From Rhynchopus euleeides (taxonomy: Eukaryota > Euglenozoa > Diplonemea > Diplonemida > Diplonemidae): a stretch of DNA of 64,000 nucleotides. Positions 19,115-28,479 of this stretch are shown in pieces. The stretch lies in contig OY723286.1 in NCBI GenBank assembly GCA_963210315.1, forward strand, positions 310,001-374,000, written 5' to 3'. The first letter of the stretch is position 1; the number at the start of each line of letters is the position of its first letter. A program made the position numbers and the translations under genes. The notes below the pieces were generated by a model, which was not told where the DNA came from, did no database searches, and saw only the letters and a list, made by a program, of their open reading frames with translations.

Positions 19115-20131
19115 TCACAGCTTGCGGCCCAGAGCCACACCCGACACGGAGGGGTCGACGTACATCTTGGTGTCAGTGGTGACCTTGCAGTTGCCGCCGT
19201 CCTCGTTGCACGGGTAGTTGGTCTCCGTCCACGCCTTGGGGGTGGCCCAGTTGCAGGCAGACGTCTCGAGGCACAGGTCCTTGCCGCTCCCACGGGACAC
19301 GCGGAAGTACCCCATCTCGCCCCAGTACTCGCCCCACGAGTTGCGCACAATCCAGTACTTCTCCCCGCTCTCCACACCCCACCCGACGACGGAGATGGCG
19401 TGGTCCGCACCGCCGCAGCGGCCGGACGCAATCCCGCCGTGGTACTCCAGGATCTGGGTGGCGTCCACACCGCACCCGATCGGCCCGCGCGCGTAGATCT
19501 CCTTCATCATGTTCGCCTCCCCGCGCACCGACCCGTGCTCCGCAACCGTGGCGTTGGGGTACTGCGACACGGCGGCGCAGAACCCGCCCGACTTCGAGAA
19601 GGTGGAGCAGGTGCGGCACACGTTGTCCGCCGAGCACTTCGTGTTCACGTGCGAGCAGAAGCCCTCCGACGAGTCGCTGGAGCACGCCAGGTACGGGTTG
19701 CACGTGTCGTACACCACACCGTCCTTCTGCCGGGCAATCCACGAGTTGGCGCCCCCGATCGACCCGCCGTAGCACGACCCGGCGGTCCCGCAGTTCAGGA
19801 TGTGCTGCACCGCCAGGTTGATCTCGATCCCCTGCGCCTTGCGCGCAATCTTGATCCGGTCGGCCAGGGCAGACACGGCGGCGTGTGCCCAGCACGACCC
19901 GCAGTACTGTGGGATGTGCTGGTTCAGGTTCTTAGTCAGGTAGCTCGTCCCGTTCACGTTCCCCCACGTGAACGACTCGGGCAGGTCCCCGTCACGCACG
20001 TACGCCGACGGCAGCGCGCTCACCACGTGGTGCTCGATCCCAGCAGCCTCCTCCTGCTGCTGCGTCCACAGGAAGCTCTGCTTGGCAGACACCCCGCACG
20101 CCAGCAGGGCCACGAACATGGCGCTCTTCAT
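19115..20131 (-). CDS. Cathepsin X/Z-like papain-family (C1A) cysteine protease
   Basis: A 338-residue prepro-enzyme: signal peptide 1-16 (start 20131, AATCAAG-ATG), a very short pro-region, then the mature domain from about residue 50. The active site HIPQYCGSCWAHA carries the HIP mini-loop that defines cathepsin X, with catalytic Cys80. His244 lies in GGADHAISVVGWG and Asn264 in VRNSWGEYWGE. There are many paired cysteines (NCGTAGSCYGG, CSADNVCRTC). Cathepsin X is a carboxymonopeptidase acting in lysosomes or secreted. The C-terminal ~50 residues (ETNYPCNEDGGNCKV onward) extend the usual fold. It is intronless, and a truncated copy of its 3' end lies just downstream. Confidence 0.93.
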   Translation of the reverse strand: MKSAMFVALLACGVSAKQSFLWTQQQEEAAGIEHHVVSALPSAYVRDGDLPESFTWGNVNGTSYLTKNLNQHIPQYCGSCWAHAAVSALADRIKIARKAQGIEINLAVQHILNCGTAGSCYGGSIGGANSWIARQKDGVVYDTCNPYLACSSDSSEGFCSHVNTKCSADNVCRTCSTFSKSGGFCAAVSQYPNATVAEHGSVRGEANMMKEIYARGPIGCGVDATQILEYHGGIASGRCGGADHAISVVGWGVESGEKYWIVRNSWGEYWGEMGYFRVSRGSGKDLCLETSACNWATPKAWTETNYPCNEDGGNCKVTTDTKMYVDPSVSGVALGRKL

Positions 20132-20598
20132 CTTGATTTGCGTCTTTCTGCACGTGGTGGGTTTGTGTGTGTGTGTGTTCCATAGCATGAGTGTGGGGCG
20201 TGGTCCAACATACACCACTCGTGCGTGCTGTCACAAGGTTGGGTAATGCTGTGGGCGGGATCGAAGGCGAGGCTCACTGTCGCTGTCACGGATGGTTGCA
20301 GCAGATCCCTGCGGGTCGGACCATGAGTCCGATGCAAAGAATACGCACTCACACCACACAGCGTCCGGCTGGCAGGCGCCTTGACCGGCAAGCGCCTGGC
20401 CATCTCCGGAGGGCAAAATACGAACAGCAGCAGCAGGCTGGCGCTATTGCAGATGCCGAAGAGAAGAGAAGAAGGGCAAGGAAGGGGAACAAACCCTGCA
20501 CGTGCGTCATGAACAGGGGCAGGTGGTTCATGACAGCGTGCACCCGAGCAAGCTAGACACACCCACACAGTGATGGGTGTTGCACAAAACATTCGAAG
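20132..20598. other. Upstream flank of cathepsin X / downstream flank of DJ-1 copy 2
   Basis: No gene. It carries the DJ-1 3'-flank repeat, including the hairpin at 20506-20534 and the small TCGGAC/GTCCGA hairpin near 20315-20331. Confidence 0.7.
20506..20534 (-). promoter_or_regulatory. Conserved hairpin downstream of DJ-1 copy 2
   Basis: Same GTCATGAAC / GTTCATGAC arms and 11-nt loop as at the other DJ-1 loci. Confidence 0.45.
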
Positions 20599-21414
20599 TT
20601 AGTTGGGCACACCATGTCGAGCCGTGGCGTGTTTGTGTCGAAGGCTGACAGGATACACAGGCAGCCTGCCCACGAGAGGCACAGACGAACAGACAGCATT
20701 GCTGAGCACCGACACAACGTCCTTGGCGGTGGCAGTCGCAGACCCGGGGTTCTGCCCCGTCACCAGACGCTCGTCCACGATGGACAGCTCTCCCCAGTCC
20801 TTGACGGAGACAAACTTCGCCCCGCGCTCCTTCAGCGTCGTCTCCAGCATGAAGGGCATCACCTCCGACTTCGCCACAGCGTCCTCCTCGGTGTTGGTGA
20901 ACCCGCTCACAAACTTCCCGGCAACCAGGTACTCCCCGGACGACAGCTTCACGTTGACGAGCGCAGCAGGGCCGTGGCACACGGCGGCCACAACACCTCC
21001 CTTCTCGTAGATCGCAGTTGCCGCCTTGTTCTGCGCCTCACAGTCGGGGAAGTCCCACATCACCCCGTGCCCGCCCGCGTAGAAGATGGCGTCGTACTGT
21101 GCGGCAGGCTTCGGGAGCCCTGCGAGCGACACGGTGGCCAGGGACTTCCCCTCCTTCATGTGCTGCTCCTTGAACTTCTGCGACTCCGCGTCCCCTGCGA
21201 AGGCCTCGAGGCTCGACACGTCGCACCCCGCATCCCCACCCTTCGGGCTGACAAACACCACGTCGTACCCAGCAGCCTTGAACACGGCGTAGGGGTGCGC
21301 CACCTCCGGCAGGTACCACCCGGTCGCCGTCGGCACCACTCCCTCCTTCTTCTGCGCCGCCGTGGCCGGCATCTCCGTGTGCTGCGACACCACAAGCAGG
21401 ACAGACTTCCCCAT
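20599..21414 (-). CDS. DJ-1/PfpI-family protein copy 2, stop codon lost, C-terminally extended
   Basis: Residues 1-238 match copy 1 with GLPKP, GKFVS and AVAKSE, keeping Glu37, Cys146 and His147. A 4-bp deletion at about 20699/20700 (AGCAT-TGCTGAG here, AGCATCACTTGCTGAG in copy 1) removes the normal AAG-TGA end, so the frame runs 33 residues further (starting NAVCSSVPLVGR) to a TAA at 20601-20599. The added tail is translated flank and unlikely to be functional. The upstream region differs from the other copies: it lacks the GC-armed palindrome and has the 150-bp repeat at 21566-21715. Confidence 0.8.
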   Translation of the reverse strand: MGKSVLLVVSQHTEMPATAAQKKEGVVPTATGWYLPEVAHPYAVFKAAGYDVVFVSPKGGDAGCDVSSLEAFAGDAESQKFKEQHMKEGKSLATVSLAGLPKPAAQYDAIFYAGGHGVMWDFPDCEAQNKAATAIYEKGGVVAAVCHGPAALVNVKLSSGEYLVAGKFVSGFTNTEEDAVAKSEVMPFMLETTLKERGAKFVSVKDWGELSIVDERLVTGQNPGSATATAKDVVSVLSNAVCSSVPLVGRLPVYPVSLRHKHATARHGVPN

Positions 21415-21565
21415 CGTTGGTGTGTCTTGGTGGGTGCGGTGTGGGGAACTGTGTCGACGGGTGCGTTGATGATTCGTGAGTGCAATCCAACCGCTCATTC
21501 TGACGACGACGTGACTGAGGCCACGACTTGCAATGCGGGGTCACTCAACTCACAAGCGAACTCAA

Positions 21566-21715
21566 CTCAACTCAAACCGCCGTTGCAAAGAAGAGCTTCA
21601 TCTGCGGTAGGGGGGTCGGGGCGTGCGTGACGAACGGGGCAGTGCAGTCGATGCGCTGCGGCATTTCATCTGCTTCCGTTGATCCCGGTGATCCGGTTGC
21701 TTCCGTTTTCTTCTT
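21566..21715. repeat. 150-bp dispersed repeat, copy A (upstream of DJ-1 copy 2)
   Basis: Near-identical to 27591-27737, sharing CAAACCGCCGTTGCAAAG and CGATGCGCTGCGGCATTTC. It begins about 150 bp upstream of the DJ-1 copy 2 start. It may be a short mobile repeat, a promoter module or a small RNA gene. Confidence 0.8.
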
Positions 21716-22691
21716 CATGTGTTTGTATTTTGACGCCTTCCCCACACAAGAAAAAGGAGGGGTGTGGCGGTGGCAGGGGGCGGTGCCAGCCAAGGCCCGC
21801 GCCGTGGGGCCAGCCTGGCGGGACGCCGCGTGGCTGGCCCCGGCGGCATGGATGTACAAGGATATACCCTTCAATCCGTCAAGTGGTTCCCAGCTGCTGT
21901 GACGGGGGCACAGCCCTGCTGAGAGGCTTTCTCACAAAAAGACTCGGAGTTGCGTTATTTGTTTGTACGAACGGTGCCTGCTAGTGCCTGTGTGCAGGAT
22001 ACCGAACGCTGCCACGAGTCTTTTTAGTGCGAAAAGCTAGCTGTTCTTGCAAAAAACATCTTTTTTTTGCATTCCTAGGCGGGGGCGGGGCGGGGGAGGG
22101 GGGGTTGAAATACAAGGCGCACGGATTCTATTCAAATTTTTGGGCTTTGCAGGGTACTTTCTGCACCCAAAACCCCAAAAAGTTTGGAACACAAGCTGTA
22201 GGCCTTGTATTTGAACCCCCGCCCCCAGCCCAGGAAGCAAGGAAACAAACGCCGCACGCCGCAGGAGGGCAGAGGGCAGGCCCGGTACCCACCGCAGTCG
22301 CATGGTTTCAAGGCATGCCGACAGAAGCGCGCCTTGACGGCCCAGGGCGGAGTTATGAAATAGCCCCCCATATGTGGGGGCTATTCTCTCTCTGCCGCCG
22401 GGCCAGTGGGAAAAAAAAGCGGAGGTGTCAGGCAAGTATGAAGCTAAATGTGGAGTCCAAGTCCCGATTCAGGATTGCACTTTTTTTCTCTTTGGGTTTT
22501 TATAGGGAGGGGATTTTTTTTTCTCCTTGGGTTTTTTAGGTGGGATGTTTTCCCCACAGGTTTTCTGGGTGAAGTTTTTCGGGGGCAGGTGGTATTCTAG
22601 TGGGGGATGAGGATGAATCCTCCGGACACCCGCTCCTGTTTCGGTTGTTCCAGCCAAAACCCGGCGTTGTTCCCCAGTCAAGAGCCAGGCG

Positions 22692-22947
22692 TTCACTACC
22701 GTGGCCTCCGGCGGCTGGGGGGCTCCGCCCCCCAGACCCCCCGGCTGGAGCGTGTGCCTGTCTTGTAGCCAAGTCCTTTGGGTTCACATCAGCGAATGGG
22801 ACCCAGACCACTCTCAGTAGCCTCAGGAGGACGCAGCCAACAATCTGTACGCCTGCAACTCCCACGCGCTCCCACTACGGCGCAAGGAAGAGATACTCAC
22901 TACCGTGGCCTCCGGCGGCTGGGGGGCTCCGCCCCCCAGACCCCCCG
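22692..22947. repeat. Composite GC-hairpin repeat unit A
   Basis: Two ~51-bp copies of a motif (22692-22743, 22897-22947) with the self-complementary core CTGGGGGGCTCCGCCCCCCAG flank about 150 bp that resembles the interior of unit B (GGACGCAGCCAAC, AATCTGTACGCC). Confidence 0.8.
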
Positions 22948-23985
22948 TATGTCGAGCAACCAAATCCTTGAGCTTGTGCCACTGGGGCATAGGAAGGGGT
23001 CGTTACAATAACGCCCCGAAAACCCATTTTTGGCACCCCTTGCCTGGCATGTTGCTGTTGTGTTGCCACTATCTCTCATCACACAGGGCGTCCAATACCC
23101 ACATACCACACTCACACTGGTTGTGTGGTGGGGATGGGGGAATTTTCTTGCCCGCGAGGGGGATTACGCGCCATTTCCCCCCCGAAAAACCCTTAGAGAA
23201 AAAGTGGAATCCCGACCCCTTTTTGGGCCCAAAAAGGCCAAAGTCCCAGGCATACTTGGTGTCAGGTGTGGCATCAGCCACGGCCCGCCCGCACATGATG
23301 TGTGGCTGCGGTACGCTGGGATAGATGTAGCAAAGGGCACAGCAGCGCTGCTGAGAGGCGAGGGCGGGAACACCTGTGCCACAAGGACAAATATAAAATA
23401 TATAAGCATCATGGCCATATGGCCGTATGGATCGCCGCAGGCAGAACAGAACAGGGGCAGGAGCACTCGAACCGATGTGGTGGTGAGGCGCCGCCGTAGC
23501 GAACAGAACAGACTGCCTGTGGGATGCAAAAAAGAAAATGATATCCCGGTCAGGGCTGTTCCTAACTGGGGGGCTTGTTCCCCACTTTCAGGATTCTGAA
23601 CTTTTTTTCTAAGAATTTTTGTAAGGGGAAAAAAAGTTTTTTTCTAAGAATTTTGTTAGGGGATTTTTTTCTAAGGTTGTTTCGCAGAGGAAAAAACTTT
23701 TTTTAAGCACACTCGTGTGAGCGGAAAGCGCCCCACCACAGCTGCAACCAAACGTGCTCTATACACTAACCCCACCCTTCATCAGGCTCAGGGTGTGATC
23801 AGTTCAGGGTTTTGTGTGTAGAAGCGTCAACGCAACAAACAAAAGGAAATTCATCAGAGCGGTTGTAGCTGTGAAGTGATAGGGCGCTTTCTAAGTTTTC
23901 CCCAGTCGACAGGGCGCGCACAAGGATGGAAGGGAAGTCTGTCCCACGTACCTTTCGCCTTGCTGGCCAACTGGAGAGCCAGACG

Positions 23986-24207
23986 TTCACTACCGTGGCC
24001 TCCGGCGGCTGGGGGGCTCCGCCCCCCAGACCCCCCTGTGGCGTACGTCTCGTACTCAAGTCCTTCGAATCCCATCAGGTCGGGGTCCAACCACTCCAGT
24101 CGCCTCTGAGGACGCAGCCAACTCGCACAGAATCTGTACGCCCACACGAACAGATGTTCGCTACCGTGGCCTCCGGCGGCTGGGGGGCACCGCCCCCCAG
24201 ACCCCCC
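23986..24207. repeat. Composite GC-hairpin repeat unit B
   Basis: The same hairpin motif at 23986-24036 and 24157-24207 (the last has CACCG instead of CTCCG in the loop), flanking an interior related to unit A. Together with unit A it looks like a dispersed element bounded by hairpins. Confidence 0.8.
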
Positions 24208-24233
24208 ATGTAGCGTGTGCCCGTCCATCTATC

Positions 24234-24421
24234 TCACTTCCCCGGGTACAGTGCAGCGTAGGAGGTCAGCGCCGCATCCATGAAGCGCTTCTTCGAAGCC
24301 TGACTGACATCGGACAGGAGGTCGGGCTTCCCCACCTGGGAGGTACACTTGCCGCGTTCGCGACATGCGTGACACGCGACACGCTTCCTGAAACGTGAGT
24401 GTGCCTTGCTAACACGGGCAT
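24234..24421 (-). pseudogene. Zinc-knuckle-like C-terminal coding fragment or terminal exon
   Basis: A coding-like frame ending at the TGA at 24236-24234 reads KRVACHACRERGKC, then TSQVGKPDLLSDVSQASKK and LTSYAALYPGK. It is closed upstream by a stop near 24424-24422 and has no start, but a good acceptor CTCACGTTTCAG precedes GAAGCGTG at about 24390. So it is either a terminal exon or a remnant. The Cys pattern suggests a zinc-binding tail. No upstream exon was identified with confidence. Composite hairpin unit B ends 27 bp downstream. Confidence 0.3.
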
Positions 24422-25275
24422 TTCAACGGTCTGCCGACGACCGTTCCCCAAACCAGTAAACCAGCAGTTTTGGAAAATCGGAGAGATCACCCTACTGCGC
24501 TGAATATGGTGCGCACCACTGCAAAAATCCCCGGGAGCTTTTGGGCTTTCAGACCTGAAGGGGCCAGCAGGTGGGTGGCGTCGGGGAGTGGCAGCTTTGT
24601 AACTGTGCTCCAGCTGCTGGCATGTCCAGCCCTGGAGAGTGCCAAGGTGTATTGAGTCCCTGCGGAGCACAACCCCCGATGAGAACGAGTGCCAGATGAT
24701 CCTCATTCATTTTCAGCTGTAACGCGCATGAGGGGCACTCTCTGCCGCAAGCATCTCTGGGCATCACTCGAGAGCTGTCAATGATGACGCGGAGAGAAAT
24801 CAGAGAAAAAGTCCCGCCTGACGGGCACGCGCCTGGAAACTGTGGGGGGGCGAGCAAAAAATCCCTTGTAAAAATTCTTAGAAAAAACCTGGTTCCCCGA
24901 CCCAAAAAACCTGGAAAAAGGGCTCGTTCCCCGCCCAGGCCTGATCCCGGTACAGCCGCAACAACAGGTGTGGGACCAGGGTACCGTAGAGAAGCAAGTC
25001 GGGTAAAGGGTAAAGGGTAAAGGGGAGGGAGGGGGGAGAGGGAGAAATAATTGAGAGAGTGTGTGTGACCCCACCCGTCTCCCCCCCCATCCCGTAAAGC
25101 ATGAGATTCAGCCGTGCCCTGCCGCACGCCGCACGTGCTGCCCTGGGTCTCTGCCCCGACCTCGAGGTGTATTCGAGCGAAGCAGGACACTCCAGGCACG
25201 CACAGCAGCAGCAGCAGAGCCTGGTTCCGTTCCCGTCCCCGTTCCCAGTGCACACAACTGGGATGATCTGCTGCC
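24422..25275. other. Gene-free stretch downstream of the CAP-LamG gene
   Basis: No supported gene. It holds an A-rich low-complexity stretch (24850-24920), a GGGTAAA triplet run (25001-25024) and a CAG run near 25205-25217. A minus-strand frame around 24650-24760 (RDACGRECPSCALQLKMN) is Cys-containing and might belong with the fragment at 24234-24421. Confidence 0.45.
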
Positions 25276-27495
25276 TCACGCCCCACACGTGTCCAGCTCA
25301 AACGAGGTCACCTCGCCGTCCAGCGGGCTGTCATGTGACCAGTGGCTCAGCCCGATGAGGTTGCCGTTCCGCTGCACGGCAGGCGGTGCAGCGACGGGCC
25401 CCTGTGCACACAGAGCACCGTCCACATACATCGACGCCTTTCCGTTGAGCACAGACGCCTCGAAGGCAAAGGTGCGCCCCAGAGGTGCCTGCCTGTCGCA
25501 TGTGATGGAATGCGAACGGGTGCCCACAAACACGAACAGCGACAGCTTGCCGCTCCACCCGTGCTGTGTGACAAGCACGTTGTCCTGCGGATCCCCGTTC
25601 CCAAAGTCAAACACACGCGCATATTTGCCGTACGTGTTGATCAGAACACGGGCCGTCACACGGAAGTTCCCGCCAAACGTCAGCGGCGCGTTCTGGTCAA
25701 ACGTGTCGGCAGACTGGAATGACACAACCCGCACCGCCTGTGGGCACTCAGTGTGCGCCGGGTCGACGGGTGCGGGGGGGGTCGCAACAGGCGGAGGTAC
25801 AGGCGTAGCCGTGCTGGGCGCTGCGGTCGTCGGGGGTGCAGGTGTCGCTGTGTTGGGCACTGCAGTCGCAGGGGGTGCAGGTGTAGCTGTGTTGGGCACT
25901 GCGGTCGCAGGGGGTGCAGGTGTCGCTGTGGTGGGCACTGCAGTCGTAGGGGCTGCAGGTGCAGCTGTGCTCGGCACTGCAGTCGGGACAGCGTCCGGCA
26001 GCGGAGTCGCCGAGGGGACTGCGTTGTGAGGCCCGCACATGTGCAGCTGAAACGAGCTCAGCTCGCCGTTGAGCTGGCCGTCGGTGCCCTTGTGGTACTG
26101 GTTCGGATGGGCCTTCCCGATGAGGTTGACATTCCGCTGCACGAGACGCGGTGCAGCGACGGGCCCCTCTGCGCACAATTCACCGTTCACATACAGCGCC
26201 CCATGTCCGTCGATCACAGACGCCTCAAAGGTAAAGGACACCCCCCCCAGAGGTACATGCCTGGGGCAGCTGATGGACTCCCAACGGGTGCCCACAAGTA
26301 CGGACAGCATCAGATGGCCGGTCTTCTTGTACTGATGGACAACCACGTTGTCCTTCTCAGCCCCGTTCCCAAAGTTAAACATCGGCGCATCGTGGGTCAT
26401 CAGTCTGACAGAAGCAGTGCCCGTCACAAGGAAGTTCCCGCCGAACGTCAGCGGCGCGTTCTGGTCAAACGTGTCGGCAGAGTGGAATGACGCAACCCGC
26501 ACCGCGTCTGGGCACTCGGTGTGCGCCGCGTCCGCGGGTGTGTGCGTCAGAGGTGCAGGTGTAGCTGTGCTGGGCACTTCAGTCGGGGCCGGAACTGGGG
26601 TGTAACTGTTCCCCTCTGCCGTGCAGACCCGCACTGGGCGCCCCAGCCCGTCGTGGCACTGCGCCACGGTCCTGTTTCTCTGCCTGCTCGCGTGGTACTG
26701 CGGGTTGATCCCCCCCGCGCACAGGTGATCGTCGCAGAAGGGGGTGTCATAAGGGCCGCCATAGGACGTACACCCGAGACAGATCGACGCATACAATTCA
26801 TTCAACCCGTCCAGATACGGGTAGCCATCATCCATCGGAGGCCAGTAGTTGCAATGCACCACCACCCCCGACTTCCACTGGCCAGGTGCTCCCACGATCC
26901 CGTCCGGGCAGGCAGCTGCCGCGCAGCCGACGTAGCGCGTCTTGCTGCTAAGCACCTGGCTCCAGTGCCCGCATGTATCCGCGTAGCAGATCTTCTTCTT
27001 CCAGTCGAACAGGTCCCCCTCAGCCGCCCAACTGTCCACAGCGCTTGCCACATACTTCGTTCTGTCCGTTGACTCCGTGAACAGGTCCTCGTTGTTCTTA
27101 AAAAGCGCGACATTTTCTCCTGCGGTCAGAGGCGATGTCCATCCGTACGACACCTTGTCCTTTATCTCCTTGTAGTCTGCATTGATCCCACCCGATCCAC
27201 CGAAGTGCCCGTAGTAGCAGTGTGGCGCCCGCTTCTTCGCCATCGCCTCCAGACCGGGGTCCCAGTACATCTCCTGGATCCCGGCAGCGAAAGGGTGTCC
27301 TATGCCCTGCCCGCCCTTCGCCCACAACCTTCGCTTTGCGTTGTGCGCATCCAGCAGTGCCCGCTTCTCCTCCACACTCAGCTCAAGGTCGACACCAGGT
27401 GCGCCCTGCGCAAAGCTGCCGCACCACGCCGCTACCGCCGCACCGACTAGCGCCATCCGCCATGGGCGTGGGCGGCACGCGCTGCCGTGCTGCAT
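25276..27495 (-). CDS. Secreted CAP (SCP/TAPS) domain protein with two LamG-like domains
   Basis: A 739-residue protein. The start at 27495 gives an N-terminus whose hydrophobic stretch MALVGAAVAAWCGSF (Met14) is the signal; Met14 could itself be the start. The CAP domain runs about 42-225, with HNAKRRLW, GENVA and the family signature CGHWSQVLSSKTRYVGCA followed by VVVHCNYWPP. A Cys-rich stretch continues to about 340. Two related ~165-residue beta-sandwich (LamG/concanavalin-like) domains follow, each beginning TFDQNAPLTFGGNF and holding EASV..G...YV.G.LCA.GPVAAP. They are separated by a TATPAP-type repeat linker. CAP proteins act extracellularly in lipid binding and in host or prey interactions. 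The two LamG copies are an internal duplication. Confidence 0.87.
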   Translation of the reverse strand: MQHGSACRPRPWRMALVGAAVAAWCGSFAQGAPGVDLELSVEEKRALLDAHNAKRRLWAKGGQGIGHPFAAGIQEMYWDPGLEAMAKKRAPHCYYGHFGGSGGINADYKEIKDKVSYGWTSPLTAGENVALFKNNEDLFTESTDRTKYVASAVDSWAAEGDLFDWKKKICYADTCGHWSQVLSSKTRYVGCAAAACPDGIVGAPGQWKSGVVVHCNYWPPMDDGYPYLDGLNELYASICLGCTSYGGPYDTPFCDDHLCAGGINPQYHASRQRNRTVAQCHDGLGRPVRVCTAEGNSYTPVPAPTEVPSTATPAPLTHTPADAAHTECPDAVRVASFHSADTFDQNAPLTFGGNFLVTGTASVRLMTHDAPMFNFGNGAEKDNVVVHQYKKTGHLMLSVLVGTRWESISCPRHVPLGGVSFTFEASVIDGHGALYVNGELCAEGPVAAPRLVQRNVNLIGKAHPNQYHKGTDGQLNGELSSFQLHMCGPHNAVPSATPLPDAVPTAVPSTAAPAAPTTAVPTTATPAPPATAVPNTATPAPPATAVPNTATPAPPTTAAPSTATPVPPPVATPPAPVDPAHTECPQAVRVVSFQSADTFDQNAPLTFGGNFRVTARVLINTYGKYARVFDFGNGDPQDNVLVTQHGWSGKLSLFVFVGTRSHSITCDRQAPLGRTFAFEASVLNGKASMYVDGALCAQGPVAAPPAVQRNGNLIGLSHWSHDSPLDGEVTSFELDTCGA
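25790..25990 (-). repeat. Tandem repeat encoding the TATPAP linker
   Basis: 39-45-bp units (GGTGCAGGTGT..CTGTG..GGGCACTGC) encode PATAVPNTATPAP-like repeats between the two LamG-like domains, a likely O-glycosylated spacer. Confidence 0.8.
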
Positions 27496-27590
27496 AGCTG
27501 GGGCTGTGAAGAGGGGGAACGTTGTCCGGTCCCGGTATCTGCGGTGGTGTGCGGGTGCGGTGGTGCTGCGATCGAGCAAAATCAAATCAA

Positions 27591-27737
27591 ATCAACTCAA
27601 ACCGCCGTTGCAAAGCAGAGCTTCATCTGCGGCAGGGGGGTCGGGCTGCGTGACGAACGGGGCAGTGCAGTCGATGCGCTGCGGCATTTCATCTGCTTCC
27701 GTTGATCCCGGTGATCCGGTTGATTCCGTCTTCTTTT
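27591..27737. repeat. 150-bp dispersed repeat, copy B (upstream of CAP-LamG gene)
   Basis: Near-identical to 21566-21715, in the same orientation relative to the downstream minus-strand gene; it starts about 95 bp upstream of the CAP-LamG start. Confidence 0.8.
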
Positions 27738-27859
27738 TGGTCCGATAGGATCGTGTCCGTAGCGCGGGGAAGCAGGTACAAACGGCACATGTCAGCGCCA
27801 GGCAGGGAACCATTGTCCGAGTCTCTCTGCGCTCAGACCAGGTCAGGGTGAAACGGAAT

Positions 27860-27945
27860 GCCGGCATCTCCGTGTGCTGCGACACCACAAGCAGCACGGA
27901 CTTCCCCATCGTTGGTTTGTGTTGGGTTGTGGGTACGGTGCGGGA
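27860..27945 (-). pseudogene. 5' fragment of a DJ-1 gene
   Basis: The first ~17 codons (MGKSVLLVVSQHTEMPA) plus the CCAACG-ATG leader match the intact DJ-1 genes with a few substitutions, then stop at GAGATGCCGGC and pass into unrelated sequence. No Cys/His active site remains. Confidence 0.85.
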
Positions 27946-28479
27946 GACGGTGCATACACACACGTCCACACTGCACTGCGCGCACCGGGATGTAGCCACT
28001 CATGCTGCTGCACATAGTGGCACAGGGCACAGGACACAGAGGACGCAGCAGCAAGCATAAACAGCGAGATGAAACAGCAAGAAGCGAAGTGCCACGTGGG
28101 CCCGCACGAGGCACAGCACAAGGCTGTGCCTCTGACCTATGCGGTGACGGCGGACACCACCCCACCGCCGACAGGCAGAGCCGCCAGCAGCGTTGGTGTG
28201 GGTGGTGTGGGGCGTGCCCCGATTCTACCATGCAGGGTCACACGTGGCAGCAGCACAAAATGAAGCGAAACGAAGCGCAAACAAAGCAAAGGCATAACAC
28301 CGTCAGGCAGCTCCGCAATAAACATCGGAGGCACACATGCATGTGTGGACATGCACGGACAGATACGTATGCCCACAGTGGGGATCGCATCGAGAGCAGG
28401 TGCTCGATGTGCGTTCTGCACGGCAGCAAAAGACTCACGCGTGGTTGTGCGTGTGCGTGCAGGTGGGTGGAGGGGATCA

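Larger units (their letters stand above)
17996..19452. repeat. Tandem duplication (734-bp offset) of the cathepsin X 3' end and its flank
   Basis: 17996-18718 is nearly identical to 18731-19452 (one 2-bp difference in a CA run). Both copies start in a CAGCAGCAG tract, and the left copy ends at TACTCCAG, followed by a short CAG-rich filler. A CAG-mediated slippage or repair event is the likely cause. Confidence 0.9.
21415..24233. other. Repeat-rich region without an intact gene
   Basis: Contains the 150-bp repeat (21566-21715), T/G-rich low-complexity stretches (22060-22200, 22480-22590, 23580-23710 with repeated TTTTTTTCTAAGAATTTT), and two composite GC-hairpin units (22692-22947, 23986-24207). 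No coding sequence is supported. Confidence 0.6.
27496..28479. other. Flank between CAP-LamG gene and the cysteine-rich gene
   Basis: No intact gene. It contains the second 150-bp repeat copy and a DJ-1 5' fragment. From about 27960 to 28470 no further structure is recognised. Confidence 0.6.

Noticed and set aside
25001-25024. GGGTAAA x3, telomere-like
   Set aside because: Only three units, flanked by other G/A-rich sequence, and not a standard telomere repeat in this orientation.
24549-25301. 250-codon minus frame upstream of the zinc-knuckle fragment
   Set aside because: Mostly low complexity with no start context. Only a short Cys-containing stretch is coding-like, and it could not be joined to the fragment with confidence.
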